Made by a program: the position numbers and the translations under genes. Under the pieces are notes generated by a model that saw nothing but the letters and a program-made list of their open reading frames with translations, was not told the origin of the DNA and made no database searches. This document shows positions 9,364-19,144 of a DNA stretch of 64,000 nucleotides, one piece after another (position 1 is the first letter of the stretch; each line of letters opens with the position of its first letter). This DNA is from JADYZU01 sp964540965 (lineage in GTDB: Bacteria > Pseudomonadota > Alphaproteobacteria > Rhodobacterales > Rhodobacteraceae). The stretch is taken from assembly GCA_964540965.1 (NCBI GenBank), contig CAZIOT010000010.1:1-64000 (forward strand). Reading direction: 5' to 3'.

Positions 9364-10203
9364 CTACAGCGCCACCCCGCGCCGCCCCGCCAGATCGGTG
9401 AAATACTGCCAGGCCACCCGCCCCGACCGGCCGCCGCGCGTCGCCTGCCACTCGATCGCCTCGGCCCGCAGTGTCGCGTCGTCGATGTCGATGTTCCACT
9501 GGTCGCAATAGCCGCGGATCATCGCCAGGTATTCGTCCTGGGTGCAGGGATGAAAGCCCAGCCACAGCCCGAAACGGTCCGACAGCGACACTTTCTCTTC
9601 GGTCGCCTCGGAGGGAGAAATCGCCGTCTGCCGTTCGTTCTCGATCATGTCGCGCGGCATCAGGTGGCGGCGGTTCGAGGTGGCATAGAGGATCACATTG
9701 TCCGGCCGTCCCTCGATGCCGCCGTCAAGCACGGCCTTGAGGCTTTTGTAGTGGCTGTCGTCATGACTGAACGACAGATCGTCGCAGAACAGGATGAAGC
9801 GGCCCGGCGCCTGTTTCAGGATGGCAAGGCAGCGCGCGATCGAAGGCAGATCCTCGCGCAGCACCTCGACCAGTTTCAGGCCGGGGAAATCCGCCTGAAG
9901 GGCGCCGTGGATTGCCTTGACCAGGCTGGATTTTCCCATGCCGCGCGCGCCCCACAAAAGCGCGTTGTTCGCCGGATGCCCGGCGGCGAACTGACGGGTA
10001 TTGGCCAGAAGCGTATCGCGGGCGCGGTCAACGCCGACCAGCAGGTCGACGTCGATGCGGCTGACCTGATCGACCGCGATCAGCCGGTCGGGTTCGGTAT
10101 GCCAGACAAAGGCCGTGGCGCGGTGCAGGTCCGGGGTCGGCGCCGGCGCCGGGGCGATCCGCTCCAGCGCCTCGGCGATCCGCCGCAACAGGTCGTCGGT
10201 CAT
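9364..10203 (-). CDS. DUF815 family ATP-binding protein
   Basis: A 279-residue AAA+-like ATPase. The Walker A motif is LLWGARGMGKSSLVKA near residue 85 and the Walker B is FILFCDDLSF. The family-typical segments KAVLDGGIEGRPDNVILYATSNRRHL and EEKVSLSDRFGLWLGFHPC are all present. The cellular role of DUF815 proteins is not established. Its ATG overlaps the tatC stop codon, so it is expressed as the last gene of the tat operon. Confidence 0.88.
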   Translation of the reverse strand: MTDDLLRRIAEALERIAPAPAPTPDLHRATAFVWHTEPDRLIAVDQVSRIDVDLLVGVDRARDTLLANTRQFAAGHPANNALLWGARGMGKSSLVKAIHGALQADFPGLKLVEVLREDLPSIARCLAILKQAPGRFILFCDDLSFSHDDSHYKSLKAVLDGGIEGRPDNVILYATSNRRHLMPRDMIENERQTAISPSEATEEKVSLSDRFGLWLGFHPCTQDEYLAMIRGYCDQWNIDIDDATLRAEAIEWQATRGGRSGRVAWQYFTDLAGRRGVAL

Positions 10204-11105
10204 GCCTTGGTCTCGTCCGTCCCGTCGCCCTGGTCGAACAGGCTCTCGCCCTCGCCGATCACGCCTTCGGCCCGCGCCGCCTCGTCCTTCTGGCGTTCGA
10301 TCCGCTTCACCAGCAGGATCGAGAGTTCATAGAGCGGATAGATCGCGGCAAAGAGGATGACCTGGCTCATCATGTCGGGCGGAGTGGCCACGGCCGAGAC
10401 CATCAGGATCACCACGATGGCATATTTGCGCATCCGGGACAGCCCGGCCGCCGACACGATGCCCGCCTTGCCCATCAGCGTCAGCAGCACCGGCAACTGG
10501 AAGCAGAGGCCGAAGGCCATGATGAATTTCATGGTCAGCGACAGATAGGCCTGCGCCGACCCCTGGAACACGATGCCGCCGCCGGTGAAGGTGGCTTCGG
10601 TCGTCGTTTCGGCGGCTTCGGCGCCTTCGGCCAGCGCCTCGGCGCCGACGGGCTGCTGGAACGACAGGAAAAAGTCGAAGGCCAAGGGCACGACGATGTA
10701 ATAGGCCACCGCCGCGCCAAGCAGGAACATGAAGGGCGAGGCGACGAGGAAGGGCAGGAAGGCGTTCTTTTCCGACTTGTAAAGGCCGGGGGCCACAAAG
10801 CGCCACATCTGGTAGCCGATGACCGGGAATGACAGCGCCAGCCCCGCGACCATCGAGATGTTGAAGGCCATGAAGAAGCCTTCCTGGAGCGAGATGAAGA
10901 TCAGGTCGCAGTCGGCCGCGCCATAGCGGATCATCGCATCGCAAAGCGGGCGCTTGAGGAAGTTGAAGATCGGCTCCCAGACGGTGAAGCAGATCACCAT
11001 CGCCACGACAAAGGCCAGAAGCGACCACAGGATGCGGTTGCGCAGTTCGGCCAGATGCTCGATCAGCGGGGCCGAGCTGTCGTCGATGTCGTCGGCCTTG
11101 GTCAT
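10200..11105 (-). CDS. tatC: Twin-arginine translocase subunit TatC
   Basis: TatC is the six-helix membrane receptor that recognises twin-arginine signal peptides and exports folded proteins. The 301-residue product has PLIEHLAELRNRILWSL at its N-terminus, PFMFLLGAAVAYYIVVPLAF in the middle, and six hydrophobic segments. An acidic/Thr-rich stretch around residues 160-175 lies in a loop. The C-terminus is a charged tail. Its start overlaps the tatB stop, and order and strand (tatA-tatB-tatC) are standard. Confidence 0.96.
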   Translation of the reverse strand: MTKADDIDDSSAPLIEHLAELRNRILWSLLAFVVAMVICFTVWEPIFNFLKRPLCDAMIRYGAADCDLIFISLQEGFFMAFNISMVAGLALSFPVIGYQMWRFVAPGLYKSEKNAFLPFLVASPFMFLLGAAVAYYIVVPLAFDFFLSFQQPVGAEALAEGAEAAETTTEATFTGGGIVFQGSAQAYLSLTMKFIMAFGLCFQLPVLLTLMGKAGIVSAAGLSRMRKYAIVVILMVSAVATPPDMMSQVILFAAIYPLYELSILLVKRIERQKDEAARAEGVIGEGESLFDQGDGTDETKA

Positions 11106-11563
11106 TTGCCGTCCTCGGTCGGGGTTTCGGCCGCCGCCGGGGCGGATGCGGGCGCGGGCGCAGGCGCTGGATCGGTCGGGGGCAGCGGCGCCTTGGCGGC
11201 GGCCGTGGTGGTCGCCGCGGCCCGTTCCTCTGCGCGTTTGGCGGCCAGATCGGCGGTGGCGCTGCCGGGGGCGGCGGGCTTGGCCGGGGGTTTCGCCGGG
11301 GTCTTGAGGCCGGTCAGGTCGCGCAGCGCGGTGCTGGCCGATTTCATCGGATCGGCGGCGGCGCGGATCGTGCGGTCGATGTCCTTGACCCCGGCCTCGT
11401 CGGCGGCGGCCTCCATCGCGCGGCTGAATTCGCGCGCCATGCCGCGGGCCTTGCCGGTGAACCGGCCGATCTGGCGGAACAGCAGGGGCAGGTCCTTTGG
11501 ACCCACCACGATCAGCGCCACCACCCCGATGAGCAGCAGCTCACCCCATCCGAGATCGAACAT
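11102..11563 (-). CDS. tatB: Sec-independent translocase subunit TatB
   Basis: The product has 153 residues with the TatB layout. A short membrane helix at the very N-terminus (MFDLGWGELLLIGVVALIVVG) is followed by PKDLP, an amphipathic helix (RQIGRFTGKARGMAREF) and a long Ala/Pro-rich tail from about residue 85. TatB forms the substrate receptor with TatC. The Glu in the first helix (GWGEL) and the length separate it from TatA. It is coupled to tatC by a 4-bp overlap. Confidence 0.94.
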   Translation of the reverse strand: MFDLGWGELLLIGVVALIVVGPKDLPLLFRQIGRFTGKARGMAREFSRAMEAAADEAGVKDIDRTIRAAADPMKSASTALRDLTGLKTPAKPPAKPAAPGSATADLAAKRAEERAAATTTAAAKAPLPPTDPAPAPAPASAPAAAETPTEDGK

Positions 11564-11587
11564 CCCAGCCCCTCGCGTCTGTCGCGC

Positions 11588-11800
11588 TTACACGCGGTCG
11601 CGTTCTTCGGTCGGGGTCACGTCGCGCGCGGCGGCGGCCTGTTCCTCGAGTTCCTTCTTGCCGTCGTCCACGCCGCGCTTGAAGGCGGTGATGCCCTTGC
11701 CGACCTCGCCCATCATGGTCGAGATCTTGCCGCGCCCGAACAGCACGAGCACCACGACCGCGATAAGGAGAAGGCCGGGAAGGCCGATGTTGTTGAGCAT
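11588..11800 (-). CDS. tatA: Sec-independent translocase subunit TatA
   Basis: A 70-residue TatA with one N-terminal membrane helix (LPGLLLIAVVVLVLFG), the FGRGKI hinge, an amphipathic helix and a short charged tail. TatA multimers form the export channel. ATG 11800 is preferred because a GGAGGGAACGAC ribosome site precedes it and MLNNIGLPG matches the usual start; an upstream in-frame ATG would add nine poorly supported residues. It is the first gene of tatABC-DUF815. Confidence 0.93.
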   Translation of the reverse strand: MLNNIGLPGLLLIAVVVLVLFGRGKISTMMGEVGKGITAFKRGVDDGKKELEEQAAAARDVTPTEERDRV

Positions 11801-11921
11801 GTCGTTCCCTCCGGTGGCGGGCCGCATGCGACCCGCGATGAAATACCCGGACGTTCTAGCCGGAACGCGGGGACAAGAAAAAGGGGACGGCGGCGGCGGC
11901 GGCCCTCGCCAGCGCGAACTT

Positions 11922-11938
11922 TTGACATTATCCTGTCA
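11922..11938 (+). promoter_or_regulatory. Probable operator/-35 region of the WYL regulator
   Basis: TGACA and TGTCA form an inverted repeat with a 6-base spacer (TGACATTATCCTGTCA, 11923-11938). The left half overlaps a TTGACA -35 box at 11922-11927. The start codon of the WYL regulator lies 23 bases further on. A dyad over the -35 box suggests that the regulator controls its own gene. No convincing -10 box was found at the expected distance. Confidence 0.6.
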
Positions 11939-11961
11939 GTAGCCCTTTTGTTCCCGCCGAG

Positions 11962-12660
11962 ATGCCCCGCACCGACCGCCTGTTCGACCTGATCCAGATC
12001 CTGCGCGACGGCCGGTTGCACCGGGCGCAGGATCTGGCCGACCGGCTGGAAGTATCGGTGCGCACCATCTATCGCGACATGGACACGCTCGTCGCCTCGG
12101 GCGTGCCCATCGCCGGTGAACGCGGCCTGGGCTACATGGCCACCGCCGCCATCACGCTGCCGCCGCTGAACCTGACGATGACGGAACTCGAGGCGCTGCA
12201 TCTGGGCATGGCCATCGTCGGCGAAGCCGCGGACGAGGAGCTGAGCCGCGCCGCCGCCAGCCTGTCGGCCAAGATCGACGCCGTCCTGCCCGAGGACCGC
12301 CGCACCCCGCCCACCGCCTGGGGGTTCGCCGTCTATCCCTTTGCCGATGCGGCGAAAGGCTTTCGCCACATGCCGGCGATCCGTGCCGCGGTGCGCGCCC
12401 GGCAAAAGCTGCGCATTACCTATGTCAAGGACGACGGCACCCAGAGCGAACGGGTGATCCGGCCGCTGCAGCTTGACTATTGGGGCCGGGTCTGGACCGT
12501 CACCGCCTGGTGCGAATGGCGCGCAGATTTCCGCGTGTTCCGCATCGACCGCATCGACAGCTTGCGCGTCCTGCCGCAGTTGTTCGTCGATGAACCGGGA
12601 CGGACGCTGGCCGATTACCTTGTGTCCGAGAGGCACGACCCCCGGCCCCCGCTGCCCTGA
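11962..12660 (+). CDS. YafY-family HTH/WYL-domain transcriptional regulator
   Basis: A 232-residue DNA-binding regulator. The N-terminal helix-turn-helix of the DeoR/HTH_11 type reads RLFDLIQILRDGRLHRAQDLADRLEVSVRTIYRDMDTL. A WYL ligand-sensing domain follows from about residue 140 (LRITYVKDDG, then RPLQLDYWGRVWTVTAWCEW). Proteins of this layout usually repress or activate a neighbouring detoxification gene, but no such gene lies next to it here. It ends 3 bp from the convergent ABC ATPase gene. The TGACA dyad upstream suggests autoregulation. Confidence 0.9.
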   Translation: MPRTDRLFDLIQILRDGRLHRAQDLADRLEVSVRTIYRDMDTLVASGVPIAGERGLGYMATAAITLPPLNLTMTELEALHLGMAIVGEAADEELSRAAASLSAKIDAVLPEDRRTPPTAWGFAVYPFADAAKGFRHMPAIRAAVRARQKLRITYVKDDGTQSERVIRPLQLDYWGRVWTVTAWCEWRADFRVFRIDRIDSLRVLPQLFVDEPGRTLADYLVSERHDPRPPLP

Positions 12661-12663
12661 CCC

Positions 12664-13752
12664 TCAGGCGGCAAAGACGTGGCAGCGGGCGCGCGGCAGG
12701 CTGACCCAGAAAAGGGTGCCGGGCGGCGGCAGGAACACCCGCGGCACAGAGGCGCGGATTTCCGCGCCGCTGTCGGCCAGTCGCAGGCGCACGATGCTTT
12801 CCATTCCCAGAAAGCGCGCGCTGTCCACCGTGCCGGCCTGCGCAGTGCCGTCAGCCTCGGTCGGGCGCGGCGGCTGGCCGGCGCGGCCAAAGTCGAGGCG
12901 CAGGTGCTGTGGCCGGATGACGATTTCTGCCGCCGCGCCCTCGGGCAGGCCGGCCGCGTCGAAGGCGCCAAAGGCGGTATCGACCCTGCCGTTCCGCACC
13001 CGGCCGGCGATCCGGTTCAGGTCGGAAAAGAACGCCGCCGCGGCGCAATCGACCGGACGGTCGTAGATCTCCCACGGCGCGCCGCGCTGGACGATCCTGC
13101 CGGCGCGCATCAGCAGGATTTCATCGGCCATCCGCATCGCTTCGGACGGCTCGTGCGTCACCAGCAGCACCGCCGCGCCCTCGTCCTTGAGCAGGGCCAG
13201 CGTCTCGTCGCGGATGTCGTCGCGCAGGCGGGTATCCAGCCCGGAAAAGGGCTCGTCCATCAGCAGGATGCCGGGGCGCGGCGCCAGCGCCCGCGCCAGC
13301 GCGACCCGCTGCTGTTCGCCCCCCGAAAGCTGATGCGGAAAGGCGTCGACATGGCGCGACAGGCCGACCCGGTCCAGCAGCCCGGCCACCCGCGCCCGCT
13401 TGTCCGCGGCGGGCCCGGTCAGGCCGAAGGCGATGTTCGCCGCCACCGACAGATGCGGGAACAGGGCGAAATCCTGAAACATCAGGCCGACGCCGCGCCG
13501 TTCCGGCGGCAGGCCGGCGCCGTCCTGCCAGAACACGCGGCCATCGCCAAGGATGCGGCCGCCGTCGGGCCGGTCCACCCCGGCGACCATGCGCAGGGTG
13601 GTGGATTTGCCGCAGCCCGAAGGGCCAAGAAGGCAGGACACCTGCCCGGCCTGCACCGCAAAGCTGACACCGTCGACGACCGCCCGTCCGTCAAGGACGC
13701 GGGTCAGCCCCTCGACCAGCAGGCGGGGAGGAACGGGCACGGACATTTCCAT
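12664..13752 (-). CDS. ABC transporter ATP-binding protein, Fbp/Pot type
   Basis: A 362-residue ABC ATPase of the importer type. Walker A is LLGPSGCGKSTTL, the Q-loop is MFQDFALFPHLSV, the signature is LSGGEQQRVALARAL, Walker B is ILLMDEPFSGLD, and the H-loop is VTHEP. A C-terminal TOBE-like region from about residue 250 suggests an Fe(III), thiamine or polyamine class importer; FbpC is the closest resemblance. No permease or binding protein is encoded nearby, so the partner genes must lie elsewhere if it works as an importer. Two in-frame ATGs (13752, 13746) are possible starts. Confidence 0.85.
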   Translation of the reverse strand: MEMSVPVPPRLLVEGLTRVLDGRAVVDGVSFAVQAGQVSCLLGPSGCGKSTTLRMVAGVDRPDGGRILGDGRVFWQDGAGLPPERRGVGLMFQDFALFPHLSVAANIAFGLTGPAADKRARVAGLLDRVGLSRHVDAFPHQLSGGEQQRVALARALAPRPGILLMDEPFSGLDTRLRDDIRDETLALLKDEGAAVLLVTHEPSEAMRMADEILLMRAGRIVQRGAPWEIYDRPVDCAAAAFFSDLNRIAGRVRNGRVDTAFGAFDAAGLPEGAAAEIVIRPQHLRLDFGRAGQPPRPTEADGTAQAGTVDSARFLGMESIVRLRLADSGAEIRASVPRVFLPPPGTLFWVSLPRARCHVFAA

Positions 13753-13799
13753 GCGCAGGGCCTAGCAACCGTCCGCAGCGCAGGCAAGCCGGACAAGGC

Positions 13800-14579
13800 T
13801 CAGATCGTCGCCAGCACCGCGCCGCCATCGGCCAGGATGTTCTGCCCGGTGATGAACCCTGCCTGCCGCGAACACAGGAACGCCGCCACGGCGCCGAATT
13901 CGGCCGCGGTGCCATAGCGGCCGGCCGGAATCGCCGCCTCGGCCGCCTGCCGCACCGCCTCGGGCGTCAGATCCTGCGCCGCGGCGCGCGCGCGGTTCAG
14001 CGCGGCGATGCGGTCGGTATCGTGCTGGCCGGGCAAGAGGTTGTTGATCGTCACACCCGACCGCGCCACCTGCCGCGCGACGCCGGCGACATAGCCGGTC
14101 AGCCCGGTGCGGGCCATGTTCGACAGGCCAAGCTCGGGGATCGGCGCCTTGACCGAGGACGAGGTGATGTTGACCACCCTGCCCCAGCCCTGCGCCACCA
14201 TTCCGGGCAAGAGGCGCTGCATCAGGTCGATGGGCGTCAGCATGTTCGCCTCGACCGCGGCCAGCAGATCGGCGCGGCTCCAGTCCTGCCAGCGGCCGGG
14301 AGGCGGGCCGCCGGCATTGGTGACAAGGATGTCGGGGGCGCCCGCCACTGCCAGCACCGCATCGCGCCCCGCGGCTGTGGTGATGTCTGCCGCGACAGTC
14401 ACCACCGGCACGGCGAAATCGGCGCGGATCGCCGCCGCCGTCTCCTCGAGAGCCCCTGCCCCGCGCGCGTTCAGCACCAGCGCCACGCCCTCGGCCGCAA
14501 GGGCGCGGGCAACGCCGCGCCCCAGCCCGCGCGAGGCGGCGCAGACCAGCGCCCGCCGTCCCGTCAGTCCAAGATCCAT
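13800..14579 (-). CDS. SDR family protein lacking the YxxxK motif
   Basis: A 259-residue Rossmann-fold protein with the cofactor loop CAASRGLGRGVA and a well-kept LVTNAGGPPPGRW segment. The region that should hold YxxxK reads LSNMARTGLTGYV, so the catalytic Tyr/Lys pair is not in the usual form. The C-terminus (AAFLCSRQAGFITGQNILADGG) is typical of fabG-like SDRs. This degenerate active site recurs in one known SDR subgroup, so it is probably a real lineage and not a pseudogene. ATG 14579 follows a GGAGGGCGG ribosome site. Confidence 0.82.
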   Translation of the reverse strand: MDLGLTGRRALVCAASRGLGRGVARALAAEGVALVLNARGAGALEETAAAIRADFAVPVVTVAADITTAAGRDAVLAVAGAPDILVTNAGGPPPGRWQDWSRADLLAAVEANMLTPIDLMQRLLPGMVAQGWGRVVNITSSSVKAPIPELGLSNMARTGLTGYVAGVARQVARSGVTINNLLPGQHDTDRIAALNRARAAAQDLTPEAVRQAAEAAIPAGRYGTAAEFGAVAAFLCSRQAGFITGQNILADGGAVLATI

Positions 14580-14676
14580 TTTCCGCCCTCCGGCCCGGTT
14601 TCGCCGCAATGGCCCCTTGGCCTTGCCATCCTCATGTTACAAGACGAAAATTGACCGATTCCACGGCCCGGATGCA

Positions 14677-15672
14677 ATGACCGATACTGTGACGACCCGC
14701 CAGACCCTGACCGTCCTGCCCGCCGACGCCTTTCGCGCCACCGAAGGTGTGGCGCAGGGCGAACCGATGGGCTTTGCCGACGAACTGGTGATGGACGACA
14801 TCTATGAACTGGTCCCCGGCAGCGCGCGGCAGCGGCTGTGCATGTCCGTCGGCGACGATGCCCGCGCCTTCCGCATCGAACCGGGGGGCGAGACGGGGGC
14901 GGTCGGTCATGACCTCGTGCTTGATTCCTGCGCCATCCTGATGGTGCCGGACGGAAGCACGGTCGAAGTGCTGATCCTGGTCGAACTCGAGGACGGCGGC
15001 GTCGTCGATGTCCACCTCCTGCCGCTGGCCGAGCTTTTGCCGCGCACGCCCTATCGTCTTGTGGGTGTCGACCGCCACGCCGCCACCACGCGCCTGGCCG
15101 AGGTCGCCTGCGTCTCTTTCGCGCGCGGCACGCATATCACGCTGGCCTCGGGCGCGCAGGTCGCGATCGAGGATATCCGGCCCGGCGACCGCGTGCTGAC
15201 CCGCGATGACGGGCCGCAGCCGGTGCGCTGGGTCGGGCAGACAACCCTGCGCGCCACCGGCGCCTTTTCCCCGGTGGTGATCCGCAAGGGCACGCTGCAC
15301 AACGAGAACGACCTGGTGCTGTCGCCCGACCATCGCATCTTCGTCTGGCAGCGGCAGGACCGGCTTGGCACCGGCCGGGCCGAGGTTCTGGTCAAGGTCC
15401 GCCACCTGATCAACGGCACTTCGGTGGTGCAGGAGGAGGGCGGATTCGTCGACTATTTCCAGTTGCTGTTCGACCAGCACCAGATCATCTATGCCGAGGG
15501 GATCGCCGCGGAATCCCTGCTGATCGACCCGCGCACCCGCGCCGCCGTGCCCGAAGGCGTGGCCCCGGGCGCCCATGAACAGCGCCGGCACCAATCCTAT
15601 GAAGTCGCCGAAAGCCTGCTGTCGGGCGCCGACGCGGCAGATCTGCTCCGCCGCGCCAGCGGGGCGGATTAG
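14677..15672 (+). CDS. Hint (hedgehog/intein) domain protein
   Basis: A 331-residue protein. The first about 140 residues form a domain I do not recognise. A Hint domain begins at ACVSFARGTHITLASG, with the Cys as expected for the self-processing nucleophile. It continues through IEDIRPGDRVLTRDDGPQPVRWVG and SPDHRIFVW to FDQHQIIYAEGIAAESLL. Many Rhodobacterales proteins end in this domain, where autocleavage is suspected but rarely shown. Its stop codon overlaps the stop of the convergent lipoprotein gene by four bases. Confidence 0.85.
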   Translation: MTDTVTTRQTLTVLPADAFRATEGVAQGEPMGFADELVMDDIYELVPGSARQRLCMSVGDDARAFRIEPGGETGAVGHDLVLDSCAILMVPDGSTVEVLILVELEDGGVVDVHLLPLAELLPRTPYRLVGVDRHAATTRLAEVACVSFARGTHITLASGAQVAIEDIRPGDRVLTRDDGPQPVRWVGQTTLRATGAFSPVVIRKGTLHNENDLVLSPDHRIFVWQRQDRLGTGRAEVLVKVRHLINGTSVVQEEGGFVDYFQLLFDQHQIIYAEGIAAESLLIDPRTRAAVPEGVAPGAHEQRRHQSYEVAESLLSGADAADLLRRASGAD

Positions 15673-16298
15673 TTTTCGGCGATGACCTGCATACCGGTGC
15701 CGACCTGGCTGTTCAGGGTCAGCACAGTGCCGGGCGCCAGATTGAACATCAGGCCGTCACCGACACCGGCCATACCGGGCCGTTCATAGAAATTGCCCCA
15801 GACATTGCCGGCGACCTGGACATTGCCGGCGCCGGTCAGATTGCCAAAGATCGGCGCCTGCGCGACATAGGCACGGGTGGTGTCGATGGTGCCGGTCGGG
15901 TTGCCACCCACAGGCGCACCAATCGTGATCGTGCCGTTGTAGGTCTCGGCACGTCCGCCTGCCTGCAAGCCAACGACATCCGTGATTTCGCCATTGAACC
16001 GGTTGCTGTTGAAATTGACGCTCAGGTGGGTCTGCCCCAAAAGCGAGGTCTGGCCGCCTGGGGTCGGAAAGTTCATCACCGTCACGCCGTCGTAGGACGC
16101 GGTGTCAGAGCGCGCAAGGATGCCGGAATCGGGCGAGATCGTGGCCGTCGAGCCGGGATATGCGGTCTGCAGGTCCATCATCAGATCGTACTGTTCAGTG
16201 TAGTAGCGGTCCGCGTCGGTCAGGCCGCCGGTTTCGCCACATCCGGCAAGCAGGCCAATGGCCGTCAGACAGGACAGCATGGTTTTCTGATTTCGCAT
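15669..16298 (-). CDS. Exported lipoprotein, possible TbpB-like barrel
   Basis: A 209-residue protein with a lipoprotein signal (LTAIGLLAGCGE, Cys20). The mature part is rich in Gly, Asn and Thr with alternating strand-like stretches (HLSVNFNSNRFNGEIT, YNGTITIG). It ends with a GNVWGNFYERPGMAGVG segment that recalls the barrel domains of TbpB-type surface lipoproteins. That likeness is by eye and weak. Codon choice is a little less GC-biased than in neighbours. The GCTATTCAATAGC palindrome lies 73 bp upstream of its start. Confidence 0.7.
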   Translation of the reverse strand: MRNQKTMLSCLTAIGLLAGCGETGGLTDADRYYTEQYDLMMDLQTAYPGSTATISPDSGILARSDTASYDGVTVMNFPTPGGQTSLLGQTHLSVNFNSNRFNGEITDVVGLQAGGRAETYNGTITIGAPVGGNPTGTIDTTRAYVAQAPIFGNLTGAGNVQVAGNVWGNFYERPGMAGVGDGLMFNLAPGTVLTLNSQVGTGMQVIAEN

Positions 16299-16370
16299 GA
16301 TGAATAGACTCCTCGTTCACCCGATTCAAACTGCACCGGCAGGTGATGCCACCGTGCGCCGCTGGCGGCT

Positions 16371-16383
16371 GCTATTCAATAGC
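16371..16383. promoter_or_regulatory. GCTATTCAATAGC palindrome, site 1
   Basis: This 13-base perfect palindrome stands out as AT-rich within GC-rich DNA. The 15-mer around it (T before, G after) recurs exactly at 37653-37667. Here it lies 73 bp upstream of the minus-strand lipoprotein and 78 bp upstream of plus-strand prfC. A shared regulator site is a reasonable guess; no binding protein is known to me. Confidence 0.4.
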
Positions 16384-16460
16384 GGCGGCCGCGCTGCCCT
16401 CTGCAGCCGGTCACTTCCCGCCAGCGTTGCCTTTCGCCGGCGTCCTGCTAAACGCAGCCC

Positions 16461-18059
<1,599 letters not shown>

Positions 18060-18061
18060 AG

Positions 18062-18128
18062 GCGTTTTCCGCCCGGAAAACGCTGACGGAGCCCGCGCGG
18101 GCTCCGTTACGGATCGCGCGCGCGATCC
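18062..18128. terminator. Three consecutive palindromes after prfC
   Basis: GCGTTTTCC-GCCC-GGAAAACGC (18062-18083) is followed by a 22-base perfect palindrome starting ACGGAGCCCGC (18086-18107) and an 18-base palindrome GGATCGCGCGCGCGATCC (18111-18128). They fill the gap between convergent prfC and the transglutaminase-like gene. They probably serve as a two-way terminator, although no U tract follows any stem. Confidence 0.6.
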
Positions 18129-18132
18129 GACC

Positions 18133-18948
18133 CTAGGCCGCCGCCCGCTCCTCCTCTGCCACCACCGCAAACCCGCTCAACACATGCGGCCCGAACGACT
18201 GGATCATCGGCACGTCCACCGCGTCGCGCCCGCGGGCCACAACGATTCGTCCGATGCGGCGGGCGTTGTTCCTGGGATCGAACGTGTGCCAGCACCCGCC
18301 AAGATAGACCTCCATCCAGGCCGCATAATCCATCGGATCGGGGTTCCACGGCACACCGATATCGCCCAGATGGCCGTTCACATAGCGCGCCGGGATGTTC
18401 AGGCAGCGGCAAAGCGTGATCGCCAGATGGGCAAAGTCGCGGCAGACGCCGGTGCCCTCCTCCCATGCCTCGCGCGCGGTGCGGGTGGCGCGGGCCGCCT
18501 GATAGTCAAAGCGGATATGGTCATGCACCCAATCGACGATGGCCTGCACCCGCCCCCAGCCGGGGGCAAGGCCTCCGAACGTCTCCCACGCGAATTGCGC
18601 CATCAGATCGGTCTCGCAATAGCGCGAGCCCTGGAGAAAGATCAGCGCCTCGTCGGGCAGATCCTCGATCCGGTGCTCGGCCGCGCCGGCATCGACCGGA
18701 TCGGGCCGGTCATCGGCGCGGATAAGGCCGCTGCCCTGCATGTGCAGCCGCCCGGCCGGGGCGGTAAAGCGCAGGCAGCGGTTGCCGAAACTGTCGAGGT
18801 AGAAATGCCCCTCGACCTGAGGCAGGGTGCGGTGCAGTTCGGGCGCCGCCAGCGCGGCGTCATGCTCGGGCCGGGCCGAGACAAGGCACACCATGGGCGT
18901 CGGCTGCGGACAATCGAGGGTGAAGTCGTAACCGTAGCGGATCAGCAT
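18133..18948 (-). CDS. Transglutaminase-like family protein
   Basis: A 271-residue protein. The core reads WEEGTGVCRDFAHLAITLCRCLNIPARYV, with the catalytic Cys in VCRDFAH. A His and Asp follow in GCWHTFDPR, giving the Cys-His-Asp triad of bacterial transglutaminase-like enzymes, which often work as proteases. The N-terminal half (RYGYDFTLDCPQPTPMVCLV) is the beta-rich domain common to this family. No signal peptide is seen. ATG 18948 is chosen because conserved sequence begins there; upstream in-frame sequence looks non-coding. Confidence 0.85.
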   Translation of the reverse strand: MLIRYGYDFTLDCPQPTPMVCLVSARPEHDAALAAPELHRTLPQVEGHFYLDSFGNRCLRFTAPAGRLHMQGSGLIRADDRPDPVDAGAAEHRIEDLPDEALIFLQGSRYCETDLMAQFAWETFGGLAPGWGRVQAIVDWVHDHIRFDYQAARATRTAREAWEEGTGVCRDFAHLAITLCRCLNIPARYVNGHLGDIGVPWNPDPMDYAAWMEVYLGGCWHTFDPRNNARRIGRIVVARGRDAVDVPMIQSFGPHVLSGFAVVAEEERAAA

Positions 18949-19144
18949 GCAATCCTCGCGCGGATGAAGGGCGGGCAGGCGAAGGGCGGCCGGATGCCGG
19001 ATATCCTCCGGCGCGTATCGGGGACGAACACGCGCGGCAGACATCGGCACCCGACCTTGAGGGAGAAACCGCCAGCGGCCCCGCCGGTTCCCCGTCCGGT
19101 TGGCGTGACTTGCATGGGACGCGACAATCGGCATTCTGCCGCTC

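Noticed and set aside
9248..9565. Minus-strand ORF in the gap after nlpD
   Set aside because: It mostly overlaps the DUF815 gene in another frame and the repeat patch and has no family feature.
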